A stretch of 64,000 nt of DNA from Robertmurraya sp047302285 (lineage in GTDB: Bacteria > Bacillota > Bacilli > Bacillales > Cytobacillaceae): positions 1,240,001 to 1,304,000 of the forward strand of contig NZ_CP154845.1 of the NCBI RefSeq assembly GCF_047302285.1, read 5' to 3'. Made by a program: the position numbers and the translations under genes. Positions within the stretch are counted from its first letter, which is position 1. Each line of letters starts with the position of its first letter. Under the pieces are notes generated by a model. The model searched no databases and was not told where the DNA came from. It saw nothing but the letters and a program-made list of their open reading frames with translations. This document shows, piece by piece, positions 35,444 through 44,384 of the stretch.

Positions 35444-35776
35444 ATGGAAAAATTGGAGTCGATTGAACAATTTGAAAAAACGTTAAAGAAAAATCCGCGG
35501 TTTTTCTTTTTAAAGCATTCTTTAACCTGTCCGATTAGCCAAGCGGCATTCGAGGAATATGAAAGCTTTGCAAAGCAACATGAAGAATTGAAATTTTATT
35601 ACTTAGCAGTGCAAGAAGCGCGTCCTTTATCGAACCATATTGCCGAAACTTTTCATGTTAAGCATGAGTCACCACAAGCACTGCTATTTAATCAAGAATC
35701 TGTTGCTTGGCATGCATCTCACTGGAAGGTCACAGAGGACACCTTGGCGAAAGCAGTAGAAGAAAATGATGCATAA
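35444..35776 (+). CDS. ytxJ: Bacillithiol-system protein YtxJ (thioredoxin-like)
   Basis: A 110-residue thioredoxin-fold protein with a single active-site cysteine, Cys29, in HSLTCPIS, that is a monothiol arrangement. YtxJ proteins are co-distributed with bacillithiol and are thought to act on protein-bacillithiol mixed disulfides. The cis-Pro segment ESPQALLF is present. ATG 35444 follows GGAGGAACGATG. The composite repeat begins right after its stop codon. Confidence 0.88.
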   Translation: MEKLESIEQFEKTLKKNPRFFFLKHSLTCPISQAAFEEYESFAKQHEELKFYYLAVQEARPLSNHIAETFHVKHESPQALLFNQESVAWHASHWKVTEDTLAKAVEENDA

Positions 35777-36132
35777 ACTGGGTCAAAAAGTCGGTGGTAA
35801 CGACTTTTTGATTGCCGTTTGGAGCGTATAAATTCCCTCGACTTTTGGATAATGTGGCCGAATAAACAGTTGGCGTATCGGTATGAAAAAATAACAGGAA
35901 AAATTCCGCTTAATGAGCAACCATCATGAAAAAGAGCCGAAATAACAGGAAAATTTCCTGCTATCCCCTGAAAAAATGCCAAAATAAACGATTTTGCCCT
36001 CCATAAGCGGAAAATCTTCCGTTATTTCCCCTAAAAGGGACTCCGTTGAGGAGATAACAGGAAAAATTCCGCTTAATGGTGAGAAATGGTTGGGGAAAAT
36101 AGGGTCTTCTAGTTGAAATTTAGACAAAGCGG
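35777..36132 (-). repeat. Dispersed intergenic composite repeat, copy B
   Basis: Reverse-oriented match to the element at 3511-3832, and the longest of the three. It contains the modules AACAGGAAAAATTCCGCTT (35894, 36056), AACAGGAAAATTTCCTGCT (35944) and AAGCGGAAAATCTTCCGTT (36005), the shared centre ATAAACGATTTTGC, and an outer part AAAAAGTCGGTGGTAACGACTTTTT (a self-complementary stem) also seen in degenerate form in copy A. It starts immediately after the ytxJ stop and may act as its 3' end. Confidence 0.85.
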
Positions 36133-36235
36133 AAATCAATTGGATTCTTTAAGGCTAATTTGCGTTTCCCACGATTTTTTTGTACGAGGAAAATCGAAGG
36201 TCTTGCGTTAATGGCAAAATTAACATACAAAAATA

Positions 36236-36276
36236 GAGAAAGGTGAATTTAAGTACCCTCAGGATTCACCTTTCTC
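36236..36276 (-). terminator. Terminator of the FtsA-like gene
   Basis: Read on the minus strand, GAGAAAGGTGAAT and ATTCACCTTTCTC form a perfect 13-bp stem followed by TATTTTTG, 30 bp downstream of the stop. Confidence 0.82.
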
Positions 36277-36305
36277 ATGATTTGAAGCCTCTTTATAGGG
36301 CAAAA

Positions 36306-38468
36306 TTAGTCCTTTTTCACTGTTTTTGGCCAGACGATTTCAAGAGAATCACCAGGTTCAATATGTTCAAAGAAAGTGGTCTCTACGTTGTTTTTAAGTA
36401 ATTGAAAGCTCCCGTTTGCTTGAGATGGCATCTCTATCTCGACAAAGTTAAATAAATCTTGGAAGATGAATGGCTGTAATTGTTTTTGATTGGTTGTAAT
36501 GTCATCTCCATCTTCAATGACATCTTTTTCCTTAAGGATTTGACCATTTCTCTTGAATTCAGTAACCATTTTAGTCATTTGAATTTCTTTTCCATTAAAA
36601 TAAACTGGAATAGATTGAGAGAGCATTAATTGCTTTTTGTCAGCAAGTTCTTTAATCGTTACCGCCTTTTTTCGTTCTACTATAATTTTGTCTAGATGTT
36701 CAATACTATTGCCTAGCCTTGCTTCTAAACCATTTTTAAACAGTTTCCCTGAAAAAGAAGGAATAATCGTCTCTTTTTGATTTAATGTAATCCGAAATGG
36801 CTTGAGTTGTTCAAAATAATGTTCTACCTGCAAAGTGATGAAGGCTTCCTCAATCGTTTCAGGCATTTTGCACTCGATATTGTCCCGATCTTCAATCACA
36901 ACTTCGGGGCTGACGACGTAGCCATTACGAGTAATTGTTGGAGTAATCTCAAAATTCTTCCCGTTAATCGTAATGCTCTTTGTCGGGATTTCATCAAGTA
37001 ATTCGTGAATTCGCAAGGTCGTTTTTTCACCATCTTGCCCTCGTTCAAGGGTTAAAATATCCCCATTTTGGACGACATCATCAAATGAGCAGGCATTGCC
37101 ATTCATAAATAATTTAGGTGGACGTCCATGTTGCCCAGGGATTGTAATTTGCTGACCATTAAGTGTAATGATCATCGCTAATCCCGGTCTTCCATAAAGT
37201 TTATTCATTTTAATACCAGCGGCAAGAAGACAATCACCGACCGTTAGTTTTTTCACTTCGAACAATCGCACAGGCTGTTCGTTTACATATACGGTTACGT
37301 AATGAACCGGTGTTTTCTGAGCAGCAATAGCAATACCAATGGGGGTTACTAGTTCAGGACCTCTTGCAATGCTGTCATCAAGCGTTAAAGACGTAATAGC
37401 ATCGATTCCACGTATCGCAACACGATTAACAGGTAAATTTAATCTTTCTGCAATTCTCCGTGGTAAATCAGGGGTTAAGCTCCCCCCACCGACAAGCATA
37501 ACGGCTTTAGGGGATTTTTGACCATTTAATTGATAGATTTCATCACAAATGGATGCCGCAAGTCGATCGATGGCTGGGCCTATTTGGGCGATCATTTCAT
37601 CTTTAGGAATATCGGCTTCAAAACCTAAAATATCTGAGATCGTAACACTTTCTTTTGTGTTAATTTCTCGTTTGGCTAATTCAGCTAACGGAAAGTCTAA
37701 TAAAAATTGGTCACTAATCGCTTCAGTAATTTCATCTCCAGCAACGGGAACCATCCCATAGGCAATGACTGTACCTGAATCGGTTAGGGCAATATCAGAG
37801 GTTCCTGCCCCAATATCAACGAGAGCAACGTTTAATCTTCGCATGCTAGGAGGAATGAGCACATTAATCGCAGCAATTGGTTCAAGCGTCAATGCTTCCA
37901 TCTCTAGTCCTGCACGATGAAGGGCGGAAATCAAGGATTCCACAACGACCTTTGGTAAAAAGGTGGCAATGATTTCGACAGACGCTTCGTCCCCTTGCTG
38001 ATCAATCAAGCTTCCAATTCCCTCCCCATCTAACCGATAGTAGAGTACGGAATAACCGACACAATAATAATAATGACTTGATTCTTCTTCATGTCTTTCT
38101 GCAACAAGACTTTGCGCTTTTTGAACCGTGCTTAGTTCAAGATGAAGAATATCTTCTTTCTGGATCATCGGTTTTCCTTTAATATCAATGGCTACTTTCG
38201 CTCGTTCTGTTTTCAAGGCTCTACCAGCTGCGGCAACACTAACCTTTTTTAATGGTCCATGTTTTGGTTCTAGCTTCTCTTTAATTTCTGTAATGATTTT
38301 CGATACAGACAAGACATCATGGATTTGGCCATCTAACATGGCGCGTTCCGAATGTTCAATGGAGAGCATATCAATGACATGATAGGTCCCTTGATTGTTT
38401 TCTAAAATGATTCCGACAACGGAACGGGTACCGATATCTAAGGCAAACAATTTCTTTTTATCTGGCAA
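36306..38468 (-). CDS. Large FtsA/PilM-like actin-fold protein
   Basis: A 720-residue cytoplasmic protein. The first ~390 residues are an FtsA/PilM/MreB-type ATPase core: phosphate-1 loop ALDIGTRSVVGI (residues 9-20), phosphate-2 VDIGAGTSDIAL (about 217) and adenosine motif VGGGSLTPDLPRRIAERL (about 327). The remainder holds repeated small beta-grasp-like segments (TINGKNFEITPTITRNG, TLNQKETIIPSFSGKLFKNG, YFNGKEIQMTKMVTEFKRNG) with a recurrent 'NG-x2-I' pattern. It is annotated in relatives as cell division protein FtsA-like or PilM; it is not the ftsA of the dcw cluster. Function unknown. ATG start, transcribed alone and divergent from aroA. Confidence 0.8.
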   Translation of the reverse strand: MPDKKKLFALDIGTRSVVGIILENNQGTYHVIDMLSIEHSERAMLDGQIHDVLSVSKIITEIKEKLEPKHGPLKKVSVAAAGRALKTERAKVAIDIKGKPMIQKEDILHLELSTVQKAQSLVAERHEEESSHYYYCVGYSVLYYRLDGEGIGSLIDQQGDEASVEIIATFLPKVVVESLISALHRAGLEMEALTLEPIAAINVLIPPSMRRLNVALVDIGAGTSDIALTDSGTVIAYGMVPVAGDEITEAISDQFLLDFPLAELAKREINTKESVTISDILGFEADIPKDEMIAQIGPAIDRLAASICDEIYQLNGQKSPKAVMLVGGGSLTPDLPRRIAERLNLPVNRVAIRGIDAITSLTLDDSIARGPELVTPIGIAIAAQKTPVHYVTVYVNEQPVRLFEVKKLTVGDCLLAAGIKMNKLYGRPGLAMIITLNGQQITIPGQHGRPPKLFMNGNACSFDDVVQNGDILTLERGQDGEKTTLRIHELLDEIPTKSITINGKNFEITPTITRNGYVVSPEVVIEDRDNIECKMPETIEEAFITLQVEHYFEQLKPFRITLNQKETIIPSFSGKLFKNGLEARLGNSIEHLDKIIVERKKAVTIKELADKKQLMLSQSIPVYFNGKEIQMTKMVTEFKRNGQILKEKDVIEDGDDITTNQKQLQPFIFQDLFNFVEIEMPSQANGSFQLLKNNVETTFFEHIEPGDSLEIVWPKTVKKD

Positions 38469-38705
38469 CAGGATACACCTTCTTTAATTATTAATCATAC
38501 GATTAATCATATACTCTTAAAATACTTTAACACTTAAAAGCGTTTAATTATTAAAGAAAAGTACGTGACATTAAGAATAAATTCATATATAATAACTCTA
38601 ATTATACAGAAATGTATCTTCTTTAAACAGATCATGAACGAATATTCCTTTTATATCTGTGAATAGATTATGAAGGGCAAAAAAGATTCGAAAGGACGGA
38701 AAAAA

Positions 38706-39782
38706 ATGAGCAATATGAAACTGGAAGAATTACGAAATCGTGTTGACGAACTAAATGTGCAACTACTGAACTTAATCAATGAAAGAGCTCGACTTGTTCA
38801 AGAAATCGGACGTGTTAAAGAAACTCAAGGTGTTAATCGTTATGATCCGGTTCGTGAGCGCAAAATGTTAGATTCTATACTTGAGAAGAATGACGGTCCT
38901 TTTGAAAAATCCACCCTACAGCATCTATTTAAAGAGATTTTTAAAGCAGGTTTAGAATTACAAGAGGATGATCACCGTAAAGCTTTACTTGTTTCGCGTA
39001 AAAAGCATCCGGAAAATACGATTGTTGAAGTGAAAGGGGCACAAATTGGTGCTGGTGCTCAACAATTGATTTTTGGACCTTGTGCGGTTGAGTCTTATGA
39101 GCAAGTAGCGACAGTTGCTGCAGCAGTGAAGGCAAAAGGGTTAAAGCTATTGCGTGGTGGTGCCTACAAGCCAAGAACTTCGCCATATGATTTCCAAGGT
39201 TTAGGTGTTGAAGGGTTGAAAATTTTAAAAAGGGTTGCCGATGAGTACGATTTAGGCGTCATTAGTGAAATTGTCAATCCAGCAGATATTGAAATGGCAG
39301 CGGAGTATATAGATGTGATTCAAATTGGTGCACGTAATATGCAAAACTTTGAGTTATTGAAAGCGGCAGGTGCAGTCAATAAACCCGTTTTATTAAAACG
39401 TGGATTAGCTGCAACGATTGAGGAATTCATTAATGCGGCTGAATATATTATGGCACAAGGGAATGGACAAATTATTCTTTGTGAGCGTGGAATTCGCACT
39501 TACGAAAGAGCGACAAGAAATACGTTAGATATTTCAGCTGTTCCGATCTTGAAGCAAGAAACACATTTACCAGTTCTCGTTGATGTGACTCATTCTACAG
39601 GTAGAAGAGATCTTCTACTTCCAACAGCGAAGGCTGCATTAGCCATTGGAGCTGATGGTGTGATGGCAGAGGTTCATCCGGATCCCGCGGTTGCTCTATC
39701 TGATTCAGCGCAACAAATGGATCTTAATCAATTCGATGAATTCATGGAACAACTTGTTGCTTCATCACTCGTGCGCGTGTAA
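38706..39782 (+). CDS. aroA: Bifunctional chorismate mutase / DAHP synthase AroA(G)
   Basis: A 358-residue fusion, the same length as B. subtilis AroA. Residues 1-85 form an AroQ-type chorismate mutase (LEELRNRVDELNVQLLNLINERARLVQEIGRVK). The rest is a type I-beta DAHP synthase with GPCAVES, RGGAYKPRTSPY and the metal-binding Cys in LCERGIRTYE. It starts the shikimate pathway, and the mutase domain senses chorismate/prephenate for feedback. ATG 38706 has AAAGGACGG upstream; a 12-codon lysine-rich extension is rejected. A terminator precedes ccpA. Confidence 0.96.
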   Translation: MSNMKLEELRNRVDELNVQLLNLINERARLVQEIGRVKETQGVNRYDPVRERKMLDSILEKNDGPFEKSTLQHLFKEIFKAGLELQEDDHRKALLVSRKKHPENTIVEVKGAQIGAGAQQLIFGPCAVESYEQVATVAAAVKAKGLKLLRGGAYKPRTSPYDFQGLGVEGLKILKRVADEYDLGVISEIVNPADIEMAAEYIDVIQIGARNMQNFELLKAAGAVNKPVLLKRGLAATIEEFINAAEYIMAQGNGQIILCERGIRTYERATRNTLDISAVPILKQETHLPVLVDVTHSTGRRDLLLPTAKAALAIGADGVMAEVHPDPAVALSDSAQQMDLNQFDEFMEQLVASSLVRV

Positions 39783-39791
39783 TAATGTAAA

Positions 39792-39834
39792 CAAAGAAAC
39801 AGTCTTCTGCTTCGTGCAGAAGGCTGTTTTAATT
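39792..39834 (+). terminator. aroA terminator
   Basis: AAACAGTCTTCTGC-TTCGT-GCAGAAGGCTGTTTTAATTT: strong stem with one mismatch and T-run. Confidence 0.87.
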
Positions 39835-40050
39835 TCTGGTAAATGTTATTTGAACGAAAATAAACTTAATATTTATAGTGAAATATGATTTTTTGACATC
39901 AATTTTCGACTTTTTTGTAAAAAAATTAGCCTTGACATTGCGAGAGATAGCGGAGTGAAGTATTATTAAGTACATAATTACACACTAAAGCGTGTTAATA
40001 TAGGTTAAAATAATAATAAATAATTGTTTTAGAATAAGGAGTCGATTGTA

Positions 40051-41049
40051 ATGAATATTACCATATACGATGTGGCAAGAGAAGCCAACGTATCGATGGC
40101 TACAGTTTCGAGGGTAGTGAACGGAAATCCAAATGTAAAGCCAGCAACAAGAAAAAAAGTATTAGAAGTAATAAGTCGCTTAGGCTACAGACCAAATGCA
40201 GTTGCAAGAGGTCTTGCTAGTAAGAAAACGACGACAGTAGGTGTGGTCATTCCTGACATTTCAAGTACCTTTTTCGCTGAGTTAGCGCGAGGAATTGAAG
40301 ATATTGCCACAATGTATAAGTATAATATCATTTTGAGTAATTCGGATCAAAACAAAGATAAGGAACTTCACTTACTAAATACGATGCTTGGAAAACAGGT
40401 AGATGGAATCGTGTTTATGGGTGGAAACATCACTCACGAACATGTAGAGGAATTCGAAAAATCCCCTGTTCCAATCGTTTTAGCTGGTTCAATTGAAGAA
40501 TCGGAACAAGTGCCATCTGTTAACATTGATTATGAACAAGCTACATATGATGCGATATTTTCTTTTATTGAAAAAGGTCATAAGAAAATTGCTTTCGTCA
40601 TTGGACCATTTCATGAGCCAATTAATGAAAAGAAGAAGTTGTCAGGCTACAAGCGTGCTCTACAAGAGGCAGGCATTGAATATAGTGAAGATTTAGTGGT
40701 TGAAGGTGATTATACGTACGATTCAGGTATTGAAGCGTTCGAAAAGCTCATGGAACTTGAAATCAAGCCTACTGCCATCTTTGTAGGTTCAGATGAAATG
40801 GCGTTAGGAGTTGTCCATGGGGCAGAAGATCAAGGATATAAAATCCCTGATGATTTTGAAGTGATTTCATCCGATAATACAAGACTAGCTTTGATGGTAC
40901 GTCCACAGCTTACGACCGTTGTTCAGCCGTTATATGATATTGGGGCAGTAGCGATGCGATTATTAACAAAACTAATGAACAAAGAAACAGTATCTGAGCA
41001 AACAGTTATCCTTCCACATCGTATTGAACTACGTAGTTCTACAAAATAA
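40051..41049 (+). CDS. ccpA: Catabolite control protein A
   Basis: A 332-residue LacI-family regulator. DNA-binding domain: ITIYDVAREANVSMATVSRVVNGNPNVKPATRKKVLEV (residues 3-40) and hinge RPNAVARGLASKKT. The core is a periplasmic-binding-protein fold that binds HPr-Ser46-P. CcpA represses or activates carbon genes at cre sites; one lies beside its neighbour acsA (42962). ATG 40051 follows AAGGAGTCG. Gene order aroA-ccpA is that of Bacillus, but the motP-motS pair that follows in B. subtilis is absent. Confidence 0.96.
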   Translation: MNITIYDVAREANVSMATVSRVVNGNPNVKPATRKKVLEVISRLGYRPNAVARGLASKKTTTVGVVIPDISSTFFAELARGIEDIATMYKYNIILSNSDQNKDKELHLLNTMLGKQVDGIVFMGGNITHEHVEEFEKSPVPIVLAGSIEESEQVPSVNIDYEQATYDAIFSFIEKGHKKIAFVIGPFHEPINEKKKLSGYKRALQEAGIEYSEDLVVEGDYTYDSGIEAFEKLMELEIKPTAIFVGSDEMALGVVHGAEDQGYKIPDDFEVISSDNTRLALMVRPQLTTVVQPLYDIGAVAMRLLTKLMNKETVSEQTVILPHRIELRSSTK

Positions 41050-41067
41050 GATGTGAAAAAAAGATTA

Positions 41068-41108
41068 GAAAAACGAGGAAGTCCTGACAATGGGCTTCCT
41101 CGTTTTAT
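41068..41108. terminator. Bidirectional terminator between ccpA and acsA
   Basis: AAAACGAGGAAGTCC-TGACAAT-GGGCTTCCTCGTTTT; symmetrical A/T flanks for the convergent genes. Confidence 0.88.
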
Positions 41109-41110
41109 GT

Positions 41111-42829
41111 TTAGTCTTCCATTGTCGATAAGTCACCAGTTGGCAAGTCTAATTCCCATGCTTTTAGGACTCGACGCATAATTTTTCCACTTCGAGTTTT
41201 TGGCAGCTTATCACGGAATTCAATTTCACGAGGAGCTGCATGTGCTGCAAGACCTTTCTTGACAAATTGACGAATTTCTTCCTTCAAATCATCGCTCATG
41301 TCGTAACCATCTCGAAGAGCGATAAAGGCTTTAATGATTTCACCGCGGACCGGGTCTGGCTTCCCAATTACGCCAGCTTCGGCGACAGCAGGATGCTCAA
41401 CGAGCTTGCTTTCAACTTCAAATGGGCCAACGCGCTCTCCAGAAGTCATGATAACATCATCTACACGACCTTGGAACCAGAAATATCCGTCCTCATCCAT
41501 ATAGGCAGAGTCTCCAGAAACATACCAATCCCCTGGCATAAAGTAGGACTCATATTTTCCTTCATTATTCCAAATGGTCTTCATCATGGATGGCCAGCCT
41601 TTTTTAATCGCTAAATTGCCCATGCGATTTGGTGGCAGTTCGTTTCCTTGGTTATCGACGATTGCCGCTTTAACACCTGGAATCGGTTTACCCATAGAAC
41701 CTGGGCGAATTTCCATACATGGATAGTTTGAAATCAACTGTGCTCCTGTTTCTGTCATCCACCAATTATCATGAATGCGTCGATTAAACACCTTCATTCC
41801 CCAACGAACAACTTCTGGATTGAGTGGCTCTCCGACACTAAGTACATGTCTTAATTGACTTAAATCAAAATTCTTAATGATTTCATCTCCAGCCCCCATC
41901 AGCATCCGGAAGGCAGTTGGAGCACTATACCAGACGGTTACTCCATATTCTTCAAGCATTTTGTACCATGTATTCGGATCAAATCTTCCTCCAACAATGA
42001 GATTAGATGTCCCTGTTAACCATGGGCCAAAAATTCCGTATGATGTACCAGTAACCCAACCAGGGTCAGCTGTACACCAATAAACATCATCATCCTTTAG
42101 ATCAAGAATCCATTTAGCCGTTTGATAGTGTTGGAGCATAGCGTTATGGACATGTAAAACACCCTTAGGCTTTCCAGTAGAACCTGAAGTATAGTGAAGA
42201 ATTAATCCGTCTGTTCTTTCTACCCATTCGATCTCAAGTTTATTGCTAGCGTCTTGAAGTCGTTTATGAAAATCAACATATTTTTCATCCTCGGTTACCT
42301 CGTTACCGACAAGGAAAATATGTTTTAAGGCTGGTAATTCATCAACAGGGACACGCTCAAGCAGTTCTGGGGTTGTAACAAGCACCTTGGCTTCACTATC
42401 CTCGAGGCGGTCACGAACAGCACCTTCCATAAATGCTTCAAATAATGGTCCAACAATTGCCCCAAGTTTGATCGCCCCAAGAACGGTAAAGTAAAGTTCA
42501 GGAGAACGTGGCATAAAAATAAAGACCCGATCACCTTTCTCAACATCCCCATATGTTTTTAGAATATTTCCTGCTTTATTTGAGAGGTCTTTCATTTCCT
42601 TAAAGGTATACTTTTCATTTCGATTAGCATCACGATAATATAATGCAACTTTATTTTTACGATAGGATTGAGCATGTTTATCGATGGCTTCATAAGCCAT
42701 ATTTACAAGTCCGGTTTCTGACCAGGAAAATTGTTTTTCAACTTCCTTCCAATCGAAATTTGCGTATGTGTCATGATAATCTTGTAAGTTATATTCTCCC
42801 TTAATAACTGGTAGCGTTTCCAATTTCAT
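41111..42829 (-). CDS. acsA: Acetyl-CoA synthetase
   Basis: A 572-residue AMP-forming acyl-CoA ligase, same length as B. subtilis AcsA. Motif I LHYTSGSTGKPKGVLH, GEPLNPEVVRW, WMTETGAQ, YVSGDSAYMDEDGYFWFQGR and the lysine that is acetylated, in PKTRSGKIMRR, are all present. It activates acetate; AcuA acetylates and AcuC deacetylates that lysine, and both genes lie divergently next door. ATG is preceded by AAGGGGG on the minus strand. A cre site lies 133 bp upstream. Confidence 0.96.
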   Translation of the reverse strand: MKLETLPVIKGEYNLQDYHDTYANFDWKEVEKQFSWSETGLVNMAYEAIDKHAQSYRKNKVALYYRDANRNEKYTFKEMKDLSNKAGNILKTYGDVEKGDRVFIFMPRSPELYFTVLGAIKLGAIVGPLFEAFMEGAVRDRLEDSEAKVLVTTPELLERVPVDELPALKHIFLVGNEVTEDEKYVDFHKRLQDASNKLEIEWVERTDGLILHYTSGSTGKPKGVLHVHNAMLQHYQTAKWILDLKDDDVYWCTADPGWVTGTSYGIFGPWLTGTSNLIVGGRFDPNTWYKMLEEYGVTVWYSAPTAFRMLMGAGDEIIKNFDLSQLRHVLSVGEPLNPEVVRWGMKVFNRRIHDNWWMTETGAQLISNYPCMEIRPGSMGKPIPGVKAAIVDNQGNELPPNRMGNLAIKKGWPSMMKTIWNNEGKYESYFMPGDWYVSGDSAYMDEDGYFWFQGRVDDVIMTSGERVGPFEVESKLVEHPAVAEAGVIGKPDPVRGEIIKAFIALRDGYDMSDDLKEEIRQFVKKGLAAHAAPREIEFRDKLPKTRSGKIMRRVLKAWELDLPTGDLSTMED

Positions 42830-42961
42830 TTAAAAAGTATCCCCCTTTTTGATATAGTTGTATTTATTATATTACAAAGCTACTTTTTTCACAATTTTAA
42901 AAATATTCTTTTTTGAAAATAAAACTTCGAAGCGAAAAACAATAAAATACTGAAAATTTTG

Positions 42962-42975
42962 TGAAAGCGCTTAAA
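42962..42975. promoter_or_regulatory. cre site (CcpA operator) between acsA and acuA
   Basis: TGAAAGCGCTTAAA matches the consensus TGWAANCGNTNWCA with one mismatch. It lies in the 232-bp divergent region of acsA and acuABC, which in B. subtilis is a known CcpA target. Confidence 0.75.
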
Positions 42976-43061
42976 TCTACTTTTATTCATGTATAATAGT
43001 AGTAATTATCTATAAAATACTATTCTTAACATGTAGATTATTTAAATTGGGTGGTGGAGCC

Positions 43062-43694
43062 GTGGAACATAAGAAAACATACAATGCCAAAGAATTAAAG
43101 ACACCTCATGGTGAGTTAATTATTGAAGGTCCTATTTCTCCAGAAGGGTTATCGCAGTTAGAGTTTCATGAAGATTTAGTCGCTTTTCGACCTGCTCCTC
43201 AGCAGCATAAAGCCTTGATTGGGATTGCCGGATTACCGGAGGGAAGAATTATCATTGCGAGACATAAGCAAATGATCGTTGGATATGTTACGTATTTGTA
43301 TCCTGATCCACTAGAAAGATGGTCAGAAGGAAAAATGGATAATTTAATAGAATTAGGAGCTATTGAAGTAATCCCTCAGTTTCGTGGATGTCAGGTTGGA
43401 AAGAACTTGCTAGTCGTTTCGATGATGGATGATGCGATGGAGGATTATATTACGATAACGACTGAATATTATTGGCATTGGGACTTAAAGGGTACAGGAT
43501 TAAATGTGTGGGAATACCGTAAAGTAATGGAGAAAATGATGAATGCAGGTGGGTTAGAATGGTTTGCAACAGATGACCCAGAAATCAGTTCTCATCCAGC
43601 TAATTGTTTAATGGTGAAAATCGGAAAAAGAGTTGATACGGAATCGATTCAAAAATTTGACCAACTCCGTTTCATGAATCGATTTATGTATTAG
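43062..43694 (+). CDS. acuA: Protein lysine acetyltransferase AcuA
   Basis: A 210-residue GNAT-family acetyltransferase. The acetyl-CoA-binding segment IEVIPQFRGCQVGKNLL (Q/RxxGxG/A type) and the conserved TTEYYWHWDLKG block are present. It inactivates AcsA by acetylating its catalytic lysine. GTG 43062 behind GGTGGAGC gives the family-typical MEHKKTY start. First gene of acuABC. Confidence 0.94.
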   Translation: MEHKKTYNAKELKTPHGELIIEGPISPEGLSQLEFHEDLVAFRPAPQQHKALIGIAGLPEGRIIIARHKQMIVGYVTYLYPDPLERWSEGKMDNLIELGAIEVIPQFRGCQVGKNLLVVSMMDDAMEDYITITTEYYWHWDLKGTGLNVWEYRKVMEKMMNAGGLEWFATDDPEISSHPANCLMVKIGKRVDTESIQKFDQLRFMNRFMY

Positions 43695-43736
43695 AACGAC
43701 ATTACGATTGGATAGAGTGTTTTAGGAGGTTTAATG

Positions 43737-44384
43737 ATGATTGTCGAAGAGATAATGATTTCAGATGTATATACATTAGAGAAAGAGAATACGCTTGAAG
43801 AAGCGATTCAATTGATGAAAGAGAAAAGGATTAAGCATATTCCCATCATTGATCGAGAAAAGCACTTAATCGGGATTGTCACTGATCGAGACATCAAGGA
43901 AGCGATTCCATCGATTTTTTTCTTTGAAGAAAATAAAGATATTTTACAAAAGCCACTTGAATCGATTATGGTATCTGACGTCATCACTGGTCATCCATTG
44001 GATTTTGTCGAAGAGGTGGCAGCGATATTCTATGAAAGTAAAATTGGCTGTCTCCCGATTATAAAAGATAAAAGATTAGTAGGAATTATTACTCAAACGG
44101 ATTTACTGCACACATTAGTAGAGTTGACAGGAGCACATCAGCCAGGATCACAAATTGAAATTCGCGTTCGCAATAAAATGGGAATGCTGTTTCGACTCTT
44201 TTCTGACATCCAAAATTGTAAGGTCAATATTTTAAGTGTTCTCGTCTATCCTGATAAAAGAGATGATGACTTTAAAATCATCGTATTGAGGATACAAACG
44301 ATGAATCCATTACGCTTAATTGAAGAGCTTGAGAAATCTGGACATGAGGTGCTATGGCCAAATCTTCCGGGGATGGAAGTATGA
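43737..44384 (+). CDS. acuB: CBS-ACT protein AcuB
   Basis: A 215-residue protein with two CBS domains (residues 1-60 and 75-130; each ends with GIVTDRD or GIITQTD) and a C-terminal ACT domain (IEIRVRNKMGMLFRLFSDI). It is an adenylate-sensing regulatory protein of the acetoin/acetate utilisation operon; exact activity is unproven. ATG 43737 is preferred over the adjacent ATG 43734 for spacing from AGGAGG (43724-43729). Its stop overlaps acuC by four bases. Confidence 0.93.
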   Translation: MIVEEIMISDVYTLEKENTLEEAIQLMKEKRIKHIPIIDREKHLIGIVTDRDIKEAIPSIFFFEENKDILQKPLESIMVSDVITGHPLDFVEEVAAIFYESKIGCLPIIKDKRLVGIITQTDLLHTLVELTGAHQPGSQIEIRVRNKMGMLFRLFSDIQNCKVNILSVLVYPDKRDDDFKIIVLRIQTMNPLRLIEELEKSGHEVLWPNLPGMEV

